Assembly: GCA_022385755.1 (NCBI GenBank) | Contig: MU278361.1 | Coordinates: forward strand, 39,186-103,185 | Direction: 5' to 3' | DNA from: Trametopsis cervina | Lineage: Eukaryota > Basidiomycota > Agaricomycetes > Polyporales > Irpicaceae | DNA length: 64,000 nt | Shown here: one piece after another, positions 22,543-34,717 of the stretch | Position numbering within the stretch: the stretch's first letter is position 1 | Layout: each line of letters begins with the position of its first letter | Made by a program: the position numbers and the translations under genes | The notes under the pieces: generated by a model | What the model was told of the DNA's origin: nothing | Databases searched by the model: none | The model's input: the letters and a program-made list of their open reading frames with translations, nothing else

Positions 22543-23879
22543 ATGGAAGATCACAACCATCGTTGGTCAGACGTGATACCCCCTCAGACCGCTCTCAGCT
22601 TCGCAGCCCTGTGGGACCCAGACGAAGGCATGGTTACGTTCTCCGGCGGTCATCTACTCGACTCGGAGATGTACACCCCCTCGAGCCGCCGAGACGTCCC
22701 CCGCGATGCTTACGATGGCCAATCAGTAGTACTTACACTGGACGGGTTCACTCTACCCGTATTCGGTACCGGGATGGGCCCGCGCGTGCCCACCGTCACG
22801 TTCGCTTTCAACGCGACAGACGATACTCACTCTACTCTGGATCCATTCCTCCGCTCTGCTGCCGAACGGCGGCTTCAGGCCCAGACTCAAGTTCCTAAGC
22901 GTCAACCAAGCGTGCATATTGATTGGTCGCAGGTTCGTTCCGTGGGACGGTCGATATACACCCTCGCGCGTGCTCCTTTGGAACGCCGCATCTTTCATTC
23001 TAACAAGACCAATTCGAGCAGTGAGAGCAACGCCTCGGGAACCACAGATGGGTTCTTTGAGGAAGCACCAATGACGGCTGGAACAGGGACATTCACAAGT
23101 GCGCCTGTGCTCGTAAACCTTAATCTCGTATGTTGCACCCTTGTTCAACTCATCACCGCGGTATGCTTACCCTTATCGCTGTGCCTTAGAGATCTGCTTT
23201 CTCCATGACAACCACCTCGACAACAGGGTACATTGACATCGATACGCCATCTGTGTACTCATATGCAACTACGGCGCGAGAAGGCCCACCTTCCGAAGCA
23301 TGGTCGACCCTGCAGGATCTCGACTTCGCGTCTGCCCCCAATAGGCCCGTTGAACGTGGAAACCGCTTGCATAAGCCCCGCCGAGGACTGCATGTCCACA
23401 TCCCTGCGGACCCTGCAGAGGTCCTTGCGCGTCCCACATACAACCACGTATCACCACCACGCTCGGCCACTGAACGAACAGAGACCCCCGTTGGCACGCG
23501 CCAGTGCCTGCGTAGGTTCAAGTCCCTCCCGAAGCTACCTCGCATGTCGTCGACCATCCGCAGCCCGAAATCATCTACGTCGCCCAGCGAGATGACGCAT
23601 ACCTCCTCGTCAACAAGTTCGCCGCAGTCGCTACCACCCCTCCCTCCTCTCGTAAGAGGGCACTCTGCTATCGACTCCCCCGTTGTCAACACCCCACCTG
23701 GCAGCTCCAATCCCAGTCCGATCCCACTAATTGGGCGTCCTCCCCTCCGTCGCCAGAAGTCTGTGGCCAAAGTCGTCATGGACAGCGTCGGGCGTTTCGC
23801 GAGCAGGCGGCGGGCAACTACCGCGAGCACACCGCCGAGCAGCTTCGACTTCGAATTGAACCCCATTAGCTCGACATGA
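22543..23879 (+). CDS. Ser/Pro-rich protein of unknown function
   Basis: Exons 22543-23127 and 23190-23879 give 424 aa. The N-terminal 110 residues form the best conserved-looking part (TALSFAALWDPDEGMVTFSG, then YTPSSRRDVPRDAYDGQSVV and FGTGMGPRVPTVTFAFNATD, then STLDPFLRSAAERRLQAQ). The rest is low-complexity with many Ser/Thr-Pro sites and basic patches (RRFKSLPKLPRMSS, PPLRRQKSVAKVVMDSVGRF), typical of a disordered regulator. No membrane span or signal peptide is seen. I do not recognise a named family. The intron (62 nt) has standard ends and keeps frame. Confidence 0.7.
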
Positions 23880-25195
23880 AATGCGCCTATGCCTCGACAG
23901 CGCCACACCGCAAACGGACGACCGCCGCGCCATGGTCAATCGTCCCCATTCAGCCTAGCTTCGTTGCCTCTTCCTCGACTTCCCAGCTGGTTTCATTTCG
24001 CGTGAGAACGGCCGTGGTACGCGCCTGCGGCGCAGATGTGCCATGCCGCAGGCGGGGTGTGCGTGCGCTGCCATCGCCATGTCCACCGCTCGTCTCTCGT
24101 CTTTCGTATGATGCTGATCATTTGAGCAGTTCATGTCCGTTTGATGGTGTTGGCGTTGCTGAGCAACGGCCTGTTGTAGTCCTACTGAACCGTTTTAGAC
24201 CACCGACGCTCCCTTATGTGTCGGCACTGTATCGCTGGCATTAGATTTCAGCAGCCAGAGTATACCCTTTCGAACTTTCTCCCTTCTTTCTTTCGTTTTC
24301 GCCCGGATCCCCTGTTTGTACGGTTATGTATAATACTGTAACTGCCCTAAATTGTGTTCGTATAGTTGCTATTTGTATGTTCTGTCAGGCCAGCCACTCA
24401 GGAGATGTGCTTGCTTGCCTCCACCCTGTTATAGAAAAACGAACGTCGACACGAAATTTGAATAATCAACCCTTTAGAGTGACTACGCGTTTGGTTTGAG
24501 TCGTATGACGGATAGTCCCTCTGCCTCACACTGTGTCGAGGCTCAATGAAGCGAGTTGGGCTCGTGTCATCGGTCAAGTCGCAAAGTGGGCCAGCTCTCC
24601 TCATTGCTTCCACGCAGGTCTTCATTCAACTTTGGGCCGAGAACCACGAGGCATGAGCCAGTTGATACACATGTTGGTTGACGTGTATTGCCAGTGGGAT
24701 TGCATAAGATAGTGTAAATATATCAACTAAATCCCTCCCCACCCAAGAGCATTGTTCAGCTCAGCTCGCGAGTGTCCTGCGAGGCATCCACTACGAAGTC
24801 TTTTCATGGCTAAACATTATGAGGGTCACTAATAGTAGACGGTGAGTTCAAAGAGCGCAGTCACATACCTGAACTACCTGCGCTAAGCACAAGAGATCAC
24901 GTACTGTATCCTTTGACTTTGCCGCAGCTCATGACGAAGCTCGGAGGACAGAAAAAGTAGCACTCCGGGAGGCAAAGAGCCGTAGAAGGGATCTCAGAAA
25001 AACGTGTGGAGAATTTCCGCATGGAACGTGAATAGAAGACGCGTGGGCTTAAGACTCCAATATCTGCCGGACAGTAATGTGATCCTTATAGATACACCAA
25101 ATAATTCCTAACAACACGAGGGTAATACATATAAACATACTGAAATACGATGAAAGCGCACCGGAACCTCACACGAGCGGATACCCCACGCTAGC
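23880..25195. other. Convergent intergenic region, no gene recognised
   Basis: About 1.3 kb between two stop codons (unknown protein and MIS12). The stretch 23880-24240 stays open as a 120-codon frame without domain and is probably 3' untranslated. The remainder is AT-richer with no recognisable element. Confidence 0.45.
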
Positions 25196-26126
25196 TTACA
25201 TAGACCTATCGCGCGCGTCGAGGGCAAAATTACTGGCGGGCTCAAGCATCCTCATTGTAGCCTTAATATGTTCCGCACTCGCTATACTCATCGCACCGGC
25301 AGCCACGCTGTCAACTGTCAAGCCACTGTCCCTCTGCTCTCGTTCCTTCGTTCTGAGCAACAGCTGCTCGATGGCCCAATTTGAGTACCCGAGCCTGTGT
25401 GTCTCCCATTGTCGCTTGCCGGGCTCCGTGAGGGGCGCCATGGCGGGCTGGTCTGACGCATCGTGGGGAGGAAGGGACGTGACGGTGTCGTACATGGCGA
25501 GGAAGTTGTCTGGGAGGGTAAGCAGGGTCTGCATCTGGGGCGACTGGAGGAACTGCAGCTGCTCCAGGCGGCGCTCGGATTGGGAACGTTGGATGGTGGA
25601 CTTGCGCACCGCGATGGTGAACAAGCGTTCGAGTTTGCGTTGCTGAAGTTGGAAAGGGTGAGACGAAGGAAGCAGAGTGGTACAGCTATAGGGTACGTAC
25701 AGCGTTTATCTTTCTCCTCAGCTCCTTGATTTCAGCAAGTAGAGCCGTCTCTTCCTCCACTGTACTGTCCAGTTCAAGTCCTGCCTGGTGTGGCGCGACA
25801 AGTGGGAGATCCGGCGGTACAGCAAATATGTTCCGTAACGACCATGTTTCAAAGAAGTCAAACGCGATGTCGACATGCGAGTTGAGCAGCGTCTGAAACG
25901 CGACGAGCCCTTGTTCTATCTCCTGCGTGCTGTCCCAGTCCTGGTTCTTTTCCCGACGCGCCTCCGCCCAGCGTTCGAGGAACTGCTCCATCGCGTCGAC
26001 GGCTTGCTTAACTGCATCGTTTGCTGTATCAACAATGTCGTCGAGGAGGAACTGAGGAACGAAGCCAAGCAGCTCTGGCAGGAGAACGGAGGGCGTCGTT
26101 GAGCCCGGTGGTGGTGGTAGTGCCAT
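25196..26126 (-). CDS. MIS12: Kinetochore protein Mis12/Mtw1
   Basis: Exons (minus) 26126-25701 and 25642-25196 give 290 aa. The N-terminus carries the Mis12 signature: LLPELLGFVPQFLLDDIVDT, then ANDAVKQAVDAMEQFLERWA, then the QEIEQGLVAFQTLLNSHVDI helix and FFETWSLRNIFAVP. A coiled coil follows (LDSTVEEETALLAEIKELRR through QRKLERLF). Mis12 is part of the MIND/Mis12 complex, which ties the inner kinetochore to the Ndc80 microtubule coupler. It is divergent from the MFS gene, about 700 bp apart. Confidence 0.93.
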
Positions 26127-26821
26127 GTTCGTATCTTGCGACGCGACAGTGACAACGGGTTACCTTTTCGGATGTGTGACTGTCACAGCTCTCCTGAGTT
26201 GATCGTGACGTAGTTTCATCCTCGCGGTTATCTCAGCACAGCATATTCCCTCGTATACTAACTGCACACGACTCATATTATTGACAGGAATGCAGAAGGC
26301 AACTAAGTACAGCATACAGGTGGCTTTTATTCTTGTAATCTGTCCGACGCAATGCGCGTTGGCGACGAACAGCCCGACGGCGGCACGTGTTTCGTTCCGT
26401 GGCCACGATCGGATGCCTCGAAGGAGCGCAGGAGCGACGTCAACAGAACAGAACACAGGTGAGCAACAAAGTCAACGTCCGCTCTTGAACAGCAACTTCC
26501 ACTATCTCACTCAACCTCTTTCCGACCAGCATCCATCCAACTTTCCGCCACAGGTCTTATCTAGCTTGGCCCATCTCCTGTTAAGCTCTGCCGCTACCGC
26601 ATACAGCCACCCTTGTGGTCGAACGCTCAGCTGTTGTGCAAGCGAGGCAGTCTATCGGACGCTCGCAGGGACAGAACCTAAATTCCCGGCTCGTAGGCGA
26701 AGCGCGCTTACACTAAAGGTAAATCGTATCCTCTGCTTGGACGGCTGGTTCTCACCATAGTAAACTCTATCTGGCGCTCACAGACCGTATAACTTGCCTC
26801 TTTACTCCAAGCTGAGCACAA
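26127..26821. promoter_or_regulatory. Shared divergent region, MIS12 and the MFS transporter
   Basis: About 695 bp. A frame from about 26290 to 26760 is open but starts in a promoter-like context and has no domain. I see no firm TATA element. Confidence 0.35.
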
Positions 26822-29595
26822 ATGAGCCGTTCATACGCGGACGCCGCTCGTGTATCTCCGTTGCGCCATCCTACCCACGGAAACGACGCGACCAGCCACG
26901 ATCACGACACTGGTGGGACAGGTCTTGCCAGGTCTTCCTCGCGACATTCATCTACGTCGGGCACACTTGCGAAATCGTTCCGCCGTTTGGCTGCAAACGT
27001 CATAGGCAGCGGAGACAATACAGGCTACACACTTTTACCGTCCCACGAAGACGCCATGAATACAAATGCAGTGGTTCAACCCACAGTAGACGATGTACCA
27101 GCCCTACCGCAGCAGGCTCACGGTGCATTTCGCCGCGGTCCCTTCTCGCATCATGCCAATCATTCCGCTTCGCGCTTTTCGCACCATTCCAACCACTCCA
27201 GACCGTCTCATATCTCGCGTCATTCACACTTCTCGCAACGCTCATCCTTCATCCGGCGTCCTACATCTACCTTCGTTGTCGGTATGGAGGAGAACCCGTC
27301 TGGTCCTACCATTGTAGAGATGAAGACGGCTGTTGTCCAACGTGCATTGGACGGCGGCGGTATGGGAAGATATCAATGGTGCATGTAAGCTTTTCCACTC
27401 CATAATTTTGGTCGATATTTTTGTGGGTCTAATTGACTGCGGGCCCCTAGTTTTTTCCTCTGCGGATTTGGATACGCTCTCGATTTGATGTGGGCTCAGG
27501 CGTTCAGCCTTGTCACCCCGCGTATACAGCAAGAGCTTGGGATTAGCGGTCAGTGTCATATGGCGGGTGAAAGGGTCTTCATGTACTGATCCGTACATGA
27601 TATTCTAGATGAGCAATACGGTGACATATTCAGTGGTACGTGTCTGGCGCGGATGATGTTCCGTTGCATATCCTTGTAGCGACGATCATGCGAACAAAAA
27701 AGCATAGGAAGCTAATTGGATATGATAGTGTTTTCCGCTGGTCTCACAGTCGGGGCACTTGTGTGGGGTGTACTCGTTGATGTCATTGGCCGGCGATGGG
27801 CATTCAACCTGACCGTTGGAATAGTCGCGGTATTCGGTGAGTCGGTAGTCTCCATCCGAGAGAGACATGCGGCATAGCTAAAGATCCACGCGCAGGCCTC
27901 GTGCTTGGGGCACTAAACAGTTGGTCCGCCCTTTGCGCTATCACTTTCTTTGTCGGTTTTGGTCTTGGAGGAAATATACCCATTGATGCAACTATAGTAC
28001 TCGAGTTCCTGCCCAATGTAAGCACTGTCGCTTTTCTTGGTCTCGTGTGCTAAAACGCTATGCAGGATCGAAGGTATCTTTTGGCTGCGTTGAGCGTTTT
28101 TCAGCCTATCGGTGAGCCGACACGGCTTTCTCGCAAAGTGTATGAGGTCTAACAGCTTGCTTCAAGGTGTTATAATTACCTCTCTTCTATCCTGGGCTCT
28201 CGTTCCAAAGTTTGCATGCACGGCCGGATTGCCCGCATGCTTCAATCTGGACCCTGGAATCCCTGTCTCAGCCGACACATGCTGCACCAAAGCCAGTAAC
28301 TACGGCTGGCGGTACACATTGTTCACGTTGGGCGGATTGTCTGTACTAGCATTCGTCGCACGGTTCGGACTGTTCACGTTCGAAGAGAGCCCAAAATTCT
28401 TGGTGGGCAAAGGGAGGGATCAGGAGGCGGTGGACGTTGTGAGACGCGTCAGGGCGTTTAATGACAAGAAAACAATGACCTCCTGGGGACGCGCCATCTG
28501 GAGTCGTCGTACACATGAAGACCGTGAGGATGAAGTGGACGATGGAGATGCAGCAGAGGTGCTCAGCTTGGAGGACTTGGATGCATGCGAGAAAGAATGG
28601 GAGGAGAGGGAAAGGGCCAGTTTAGAGTGTGCCGAATGTGATGCCGTCGATGGACAAGGATTGCCCCGTCCCCCCACTACCAGTGCTGCTGGCCCGTCCT
28701 CGTCTTCCTCGGGCAGTGCCGGAAACGGAAAGAAGGGTGAAGAAGACGTTGAGGCACGCCTACCTCCTGCGAAGGCCGAGGCTGTGAAGGTCACAGGAAT
28801 CAAGAAATACGTTGGGCATCTGTCTGCGCTTTTTTCAACGTGGGGAATGGCACGTTTGACCATTTTGACATGGATCTGCTACGCGGCAGATTATTGGTAT
28901 GCTACTGATATGACCTTTGATGATTTTCCTGTTGACGCGAACACATTTAGGGGCTTCGTGATTGCGGGAAATTTCCTGCCAAAGTTCCTTGCGGACCGCG
29001 GAGCAGAGGCGAATGAGTCTACATTCGATACGTATAGGAATTAGTATGTCTTCTCCTCGTCGTTTGCGTAGCCTGTTAACGTCGTTGATATCATCTAGTA
29101 TCATCATCGCCGTTGTTGGTGTCCCTGGCGTCATGCTCGGTGCAGCCCTAATCGAAATCCCGAATTTTGGTCGAAAGTGGGCGATGGTGCTCTCCTCAGC
29201 GATGATGGGCACTAGTCTGTTCTTGTACGCAACGATCACAACACCGGCGGCAAGCGTCGGGTTCAATGCAATGGAGTACTTCTGTACGTTATTTCCGTTG
29301 TGCTTTTCGATAGCCATACTCATTTAGGTCAACACTTCTCACAATTCCTGTAGTCCAATCGACGTTTAATGCGGTACTGTACGGATGGACGCCTGAAGCG
29401 TTCCCCGCCGCTGTTCGTGGCTCCGCTTGCGGCCTGGCATCTTTCTGGGGACGGCTATCTTCGATTGTAGCACCTCTCGCCGCCGCGCATTTGGGCGATT
29501 CCACCGGGGTGTTGTACCTCGCTGGCGGCGGCGTGTTGGTGTGTACGGTGACGGCGTTGTTCTTGCCGGATACGAAAGAGAGCGATGTCCTCTGA
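26822..29595 (+). CDS. SV2-like major facilitator superfamily transporter
   Basis: Ten exons: 26822-27384, 27451-27548, 27609-27635, 27729-27836, 27896-28017, 28066-28111, 28167-28896, 28951-29043, 29099-29283 and 29354-29595, giving 737 aa. A 185-residue Ser/His-rich cytosolic head precedes TM1 (FFLCGFGYALDLMWAQAFSL). The MFS loop motif is VLVDVIGRRWAF; GFGLGGNIPIDATIVLEFLP marks TM4-TM5, as in SV2/sugar-transporter-like proteins. A long acidic central loop (about 385-510) separates the halves; ADYWGFVIAGNFLPKFL and LYGWTPEAFPAAVRGSACGL are in the second half. Substrate is unknown, probably a small organic solute at the plasma or an internal membrane. The 54-nt intron at 28897 keeps frame but splicing restores the conserved YWGF. 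Confidence 0.9.
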
Positions 29596-30054
29596 GGGGC
29601 CGATGTGCGATTCTCTCTCCTTTTTTGTTTTGTTTCTGTATTGGTATGTCCTGTGTCCTAGATGTGTAACGCGAAACGTTCGCTATTTGTATTCTACAGT
29701 GTTTTGAGAAATTCGTATTTATCGGTGTCAGTATGGTTGGGTGACTGTTGTGCCTGACGCAGCAGCAACAAAAAGCTCGGATAAGTGGTGCACGTGTCGA
29801 TACCTGCGAGCTGCTGTTGCATGTCATACCTACCGTCCGGCCAACCATTGCTTTCGTCGAATGCCTTCAGTACTTGAAGTTAATTGGCGGGTTTTCACCT
29901 GGGGCATAGAGCGATGGCCAACCAGAGTCCAGATTCGCAACTGATACAAGTTGATATTTGTGGATTCAAAGAGGTGCGAAATATCTGCTACATGCCATCT
30001 CGGGGGAATACAATCGAAAAAGGTAGAGGAATACTCGACGAATAACACACAACC
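29596..30054. other. Convergent intergenic region, MFS gene and EXO70
   Basis: 459 bp between two stop codons. It contains 3' untranslated sequence (tttttgttttgtttctg after 29620). The EXO70 end is uncertain, so its true last exon could reach a little into this stretch. Confidence 0.45.
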
Positions 30055-32492
30055 TCACCGACCCCAGCCAGCCTGAATCATCAGATTAGTTTGTGTACGT
30101 TCTCCGAGCGAATTGCGTTTGATCCCAGTGTCGCTGTGTAAGAATTCCCATATGAGATGGTAACTACGAAGGTTGCAGATAATGAAGGCTGACCTGTAGA
30201 AGCTTCGAACAAGAGATTCTACTTCCTCCGCCGTCATCTTGATGTACTTTTGTGGGTCTACGCGCAAAGCACGCTGATGAGTACAAGTTAGACTCTCAGA
30301 TATGCGCTGGCTTACTCTTGCTGAATTCCTTCCCTGTATTCCGCTGTGTGAAGCGCTGCAAAGACGGAATGACGAGCTTGACCACTTCCTCGCAAACGGT
30401 CTCTCGGCCGTCTTTATCGTCATGGAGCACTTTCGCGAGCCTGTGTCTCTCAGCGACCTCTTCCAATAAGTCATAGAACCGCGTGAACCGTTCCTTTGTC
30501 GCGCTCTTGCTCTTGTCTTTATCTTCCTGCAGCGCTGACATCAGTGGAGAGAAGTTCGTATCGAAGTAGCCTGCTTTTGCCGTTCGGAAGTTGGAATTGA
30601 GGACATCCGTCGTTGGCTTGGACAGAAGGGAGGGTACGTCTCCGCGAGGCTGGACAATGAGGTTGGTCTGGAGGTAGGAGACGTTGTTCAAGAGAAAGAT
30701 GGCCCCAAAAGCCAAACGTTTGTTCTGTCGAGCCAATGTGTTGAGTGTGGATATGAGCGTATTCACAACGTCGACTACGCAGGGTGTGAGAACAGCCTCG
30801 GGGACAAGGGATATGATCGGACTCACAAACATAATGCTCCAGTATTATCTGTTCGTCGGTTTCTCCGCCCTTGGCGTTTCCGACCTTCACGCCCTCCCCC
30901 ATCTTCCAATTGCCGTCGCCCAGCGTTATCAACGCAGATGCAACGGCCGTCCGGACCTCCGGTATGCGTTCGATGAATTGTATTGTCTGTGTTAGCACTA
31001 TCGCGTTAGGAAGCACTTGTAGGAGAAAGCAAACACGCACCGAGACCGAAAAGTCCACAAGGCCGGTACCCGTTTCTCCTTTACTACTCAAAGCGGCGGA
31101 GCGTATATCAGCCAATAGTTCAGGGAAGCATCTGAGACAAGATGCTCGGATGGAATGAAGCCCGTCCTTCAGCTCGTTTTCTTTCCGTCCCGGCCGTCTG
31201 CACATAAGGTCGTCCCATCGAGACTGTAGATTTGACAGGTTACCATACACTGACAGCGCCAGGAATGTGTATTTGTGGAGAGAACGCTTGATGAGTGAGC
31301 CGAGCGAGGAGAGGGTGGAGGAGAACAGAGTGATGAGTGGCGTTACCAGCGTCGAGTAAGTATTGGTGAGTGTAGCTTGCGACGGTAGAGGTGCTAGCTC
31401 CACCAGGAGGTCGTATTCCAGCTACAAAACATTCCGGTAGCTAAATACGATTGTATGCGCGCAGTAGAAACGTACACACCTCAGCTACGTTGAGTAGATT
31501 CTCCACCCACGCGCCCAGTTCTCTTCCTGAAGCTACACCGTCGATAGTCTCTGCTCTGTCCACTACCCGTCGACCATAATTCTCGAGACATTTGCGTACC
31601 CAGGAGCCTCGCATGTCGGCGTAGCCCTTCTGCGCCTCCTTGAGAGTAGCTTGTATGCCGGGAGCCGCGGGGTGAGATGGATGTGTGGCAGGCAATGGCA
31701 ACGTGCGAAGGAAGCTCACGAGCGGAGCTAGCGATTGCTTTACTGACGGTGGGAAGGGTGAGGGAACGAAATCCGGGCCATTAAGAGGCACACCCGATGA
31801 GCCTTCTGCCACCAGCTTTGTGTATAGCTGGGTCAGTTTCTTGGCACCGGTCTCTACTAGACGAGCCTGAACGACGTGGAACTGTATTGGTGAACGTCCG
31901 TGAACCGTGAAAGCGCCTACGTACGGTATCTCCTAGGTCTCTGTCCAATGACTTGAATGCAATGCTTGTGTTGAGGCGTTCGAGCACATCTTTGTATACG
32001 TCCAGCTGGCCAGGTTGGGGACTGTGTCATGCAGATCATAAGTGTTCCGCGGAGGTCTGAGCTGAACCGCGAGACATACCCGCGTAATATGAGAGCTTCT
32101 TCTGCGGCAATGCCTTCCTGGTTGCTCTTGACCTCGTCAATCTTCTGCAGCGCAGATTCGATATCTGGACAATATATGAATGATGCGATCTAGTGGTGGT
32201 AGTACGCGAACGTACTGTTCCCTCTTCGGGTCAGGAGTTGAGTTGACTGATATAGCGGCCTGATAGAATTCTCTACTTTCACAAGCCTGGAATCAAAGCT
32301 GGAGAGAATGGCTGTAAAAGATGCAGCTCAACCGTGGTCACGAACGCTTAATGGTACTCACATATCATGCGCTGAGATATCTGGCGGGTCTTATTAAGGT
32401 TCTGTTCGAGCTACACCGCAGCCCTTAGCCGATAGCGAAGGAATACAATGGCCAAGGCGTACAAGCTCGATCTCTGCCGTCTCATCGTCCAT
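30055..32492 (-). CDS. EXO70: Exocyst subunit Exo70
   Basis: Eleven exons (minus): 32492-32463, 32410-32362, 32311-32216, 32164-32080, 32021-31925, 31866-31480, 31421-31041, 30986-30827, 30774-30316, 30257-30194 and 30163-30055, giving 638 aa. The N-terminal coiled coil (MDDETAEIELLEQNLNKTRQ, then RMISILSSFDSRLVKVENSI) and the C-terminal landmarks LDRDLGDT, AFGAIFLLNNVSYLQTNLIV and FSKNPQKYIKMTAEEVESLV fit Exo70, which binds PtdIns(4,5)P2 and Rho GTPases to tether secretory vesicles at growth sites. Intron 5 has two usable in-frame acceptors (31882 and 31867 side). After SFY the last exon is not conserved: acceptors at about 30164, at a cacag nearer the end or at a later ttcag all keep a frame, so the final 36 residues are tentative. 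Confidence 0.93.
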
Positions 32493-32688
32493 CGTCTGAA
32501 TAATGTTCTGAAGAGTCAAGTTCCTTGCAGTCTTTGCCAGAGGTGGTTGCAGTGAAGTAAGCTATGCATCAGGTGGCGCTCAGGATGCGCGAGTCGCACA
32601 AACACTTACTCTCTGATACCACTACCATCGCTGGCGGGAATGACAGTAGGGAGCAATGTCCCAGCCATAGCAGAAGAAAATAGCTCAA
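32493..32688. promoter_or_regulatory. Shared divergent promoter, EXO70 and the small membrane protein
   Basis: 196 bp lie between the two start codons, the tightest divergent pair in the window apart from MDM35/VPS29. No TATA element is visible. Confidence 0.4.
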
Positions 32689-33492
32689 ATGGACGAACTA
32701 AGTCGATTCCACGCTGGGTGCCCATCTCCCTTGTACGTGCACCTCCATCATCCGTCGGTTTCCTCGTATTCACGAGGCGCACACCTCGTAGCTTGCTTTG
32801 AGCACAGTGGCCTTGATTGGCCCCGTGGTTTTGCTCAGGAGACATAGAGCCAATGTATTGTCAAAGGCACTGGAAGAAGCCCCTCCCCCTCCCCGTCGAA
32901 TAACCGCAACCCTGTTAAGCCACCGCTCCGCAGAAGTAACACAACCTCGACTCTCCGTGGCTCAACCGGGTCCGCTTGCGGAAACAGAGGACTATACGTC
33001 GTCCAGCCAAGCAGAAGTGCCCGATGACTTCAATGGCGCCCTCTATTCCGCTAAAGCATTTGGATACGCTACACTAATGGTAATGACGGGAGCAATAACG
33101 ACGGTCTGGGGTGTAAAGACGTATATGGGGGTTGAGAGCGTGAGTACTCTAGGATGGTATCGTGAATTGACTCTCAGCCTAAGCCCTTACAGACGCAGCA
33201 ATTCGCGGATCGCATGCGTTCCTTGGTGCAGAAACAAATGCCTGGTCTCGTCGCACAAATACATCGCAGAAGCACCGAGGATGACCATGGGCAGGCAGTT
33301 GCCCCAAGCGCGTTCGATACTACTCTGACAGTTGACCCGCACTCTGGTCAGACCCAATGGACCTGGCCCGACGCAGAGGAACGGCTAGGCAAGGCTTTTG
33401 AACACGGCGGGTTCTCTGGCTGGGCGGATGCGGTAATGAGGGAATTAGAGCACGAAAGCAAGATAGAGAGAGAAAAGAGGGGACAGACTTGA
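32689..33492 (+). CDS. Small single-span membrane protein, TMEM242-like
   Basis: Exons 32689-32732, 32839-33139 and 33193-33492 give 214 aa. No ATG exists in frame in the second exon before the membrane span, so I chose the ATG at 32689 with a strong gtacgt donor; this yields MDELSRFHAGCPSPL joined to RHRANVLSKAL. The hydrophobic region is GALYSAKAFGYATLMVMTGA then ITTVWGVKTYMGV (about residues 85-115), followed by a QQFADRMRSLVQK helix. The small-residue and Trp-Gly pattern resembles TMEM242 (mitochondrial assembly factor), but the match is weak. The C-terminal half is soluble and charged. Function is unproven. Confidence 0.65.
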
Positions 33493-34717
33493 CCATCGAC
33501 GCTCGAATGCTGAGGCACAATACGACCGTTCAGTTTTCTGATCTCCACAGAGCGTTCACTTCATCCGCGCCGTTCTTTTTATCACTACCGACGCTTACTA
33601 AATTCTCTTGAAAGAATAGACTCCTTCAACTTCATGACCTCAATGGCCCGAATGAGCTGATATGGAACGGCATGTGGTGGCGAACTTGAAGGAGTAGTCA
33701 ACAGTGATACTTGTCGTTATCGACAAATTTGCATACGCATAGACCGAACGGTTCATGAGAATAGAGGTCTCTCTTGGGGCGAATATTCGAATGCTGGGCT
33801 CACGGCCAGGGTATACTTGTGGAAAGCAACTACTGGCTGAATCATCCCAGTCGCCACACGCCCACATGTTCAATACATTGGTAATGGTCAACACATAGCT
33901 GAGATGCTGGAGGGCTCCATTTCGCGGTACGCAGAAATGTCGTATACGTGAACTCGATTACATACAAGGTGTATTGCTTACAGGTGTGCAACACTCTAGA
34001 GACATACATCGACAGCAACTATACAACTTACATGGGATGGACCTTCGACAGACTGACGTCTCTCGTTTAGAAATCTACCGAAGAACTGTCATCATGATGG
34101 ACAAGACGTAGTCTGCATGTGTTTGACTGTTGGTCTTCACGTCAGTCGGTAGTAAGCGTGTCCTATTCCCATACCGGACTTCCCAGCACTACATTCAAGT
34201 GAGTCCGCATGCACCTCTGCATTACTGCTTAATGACGATTTGTGTGATCACTAACACCGATCACGGAGACTGTCATGAACGATTAGGGGCCCGTGATTAT
34301 CTAGACCGAGCCATGTTCCCCCAACGACGTACATATGCTGAGCTGTGTCCGGGGTTACTTGTACGTGTTTTCCACGTAGTAATACATGGTTCCACACTAA
34401 TCGACTCTCCTGCATAGCATCGATATCACCATGGGCGCAGACGCATGGCATAACAACGTTCTTTGGTACTATTGAAACACTGATGGCCGTTCCACCACTT
34501 AGCAAGCCCCCAGTCGTGAGAGCGCTAGCTTCGCGTGATCAGGTCCTAGAGATATATCCTTGCGAGCTTATATACCAATCTGCAAACCCCTTCCTCTTCC
34601 AACAGTCTCCACTTCACCTCATCTACCAACCACGATAGTCGTCTTGCGGCGTGAGTACAGCCTACGCCAAACAGTGTACCCCTCATAAATAACCTGACTC
34701 TTCATATAGCTTCAAAC
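33493..34717. other. Upstream region of O-methyltransferase copy 1, first copy of the duplicated block
   Basis: From about 33640 the sequence is related to 37130-37970 upstream of copy 2, for example 'tgtcgttatcgacaaatttgcatacgcatagac' against 'cattgtcgataaatctgaatatgcacagac'. It includes atatata-type TATA sequence at 34568-34574 and the leader intron. No gene is supported; the 84-codon minus frame at 33640-33894 starts at GTG and has no domain. Confidence 0.55.
34568..34709 (+). promoter_or_regulatory. TATA-like element and 5' leader intron of O-methyltransferase copy 1
   Basis: The sequence ttatata lies at 34568-34574. A leader intron runs from gtgagtac at 34651 to catatag ending 34709, 8 bp before the ATG. 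Copy 2 keeps the same intron at 37907-37963, with cctcaaac before the ATG against cttcaaac here. Confidence 0.55.
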
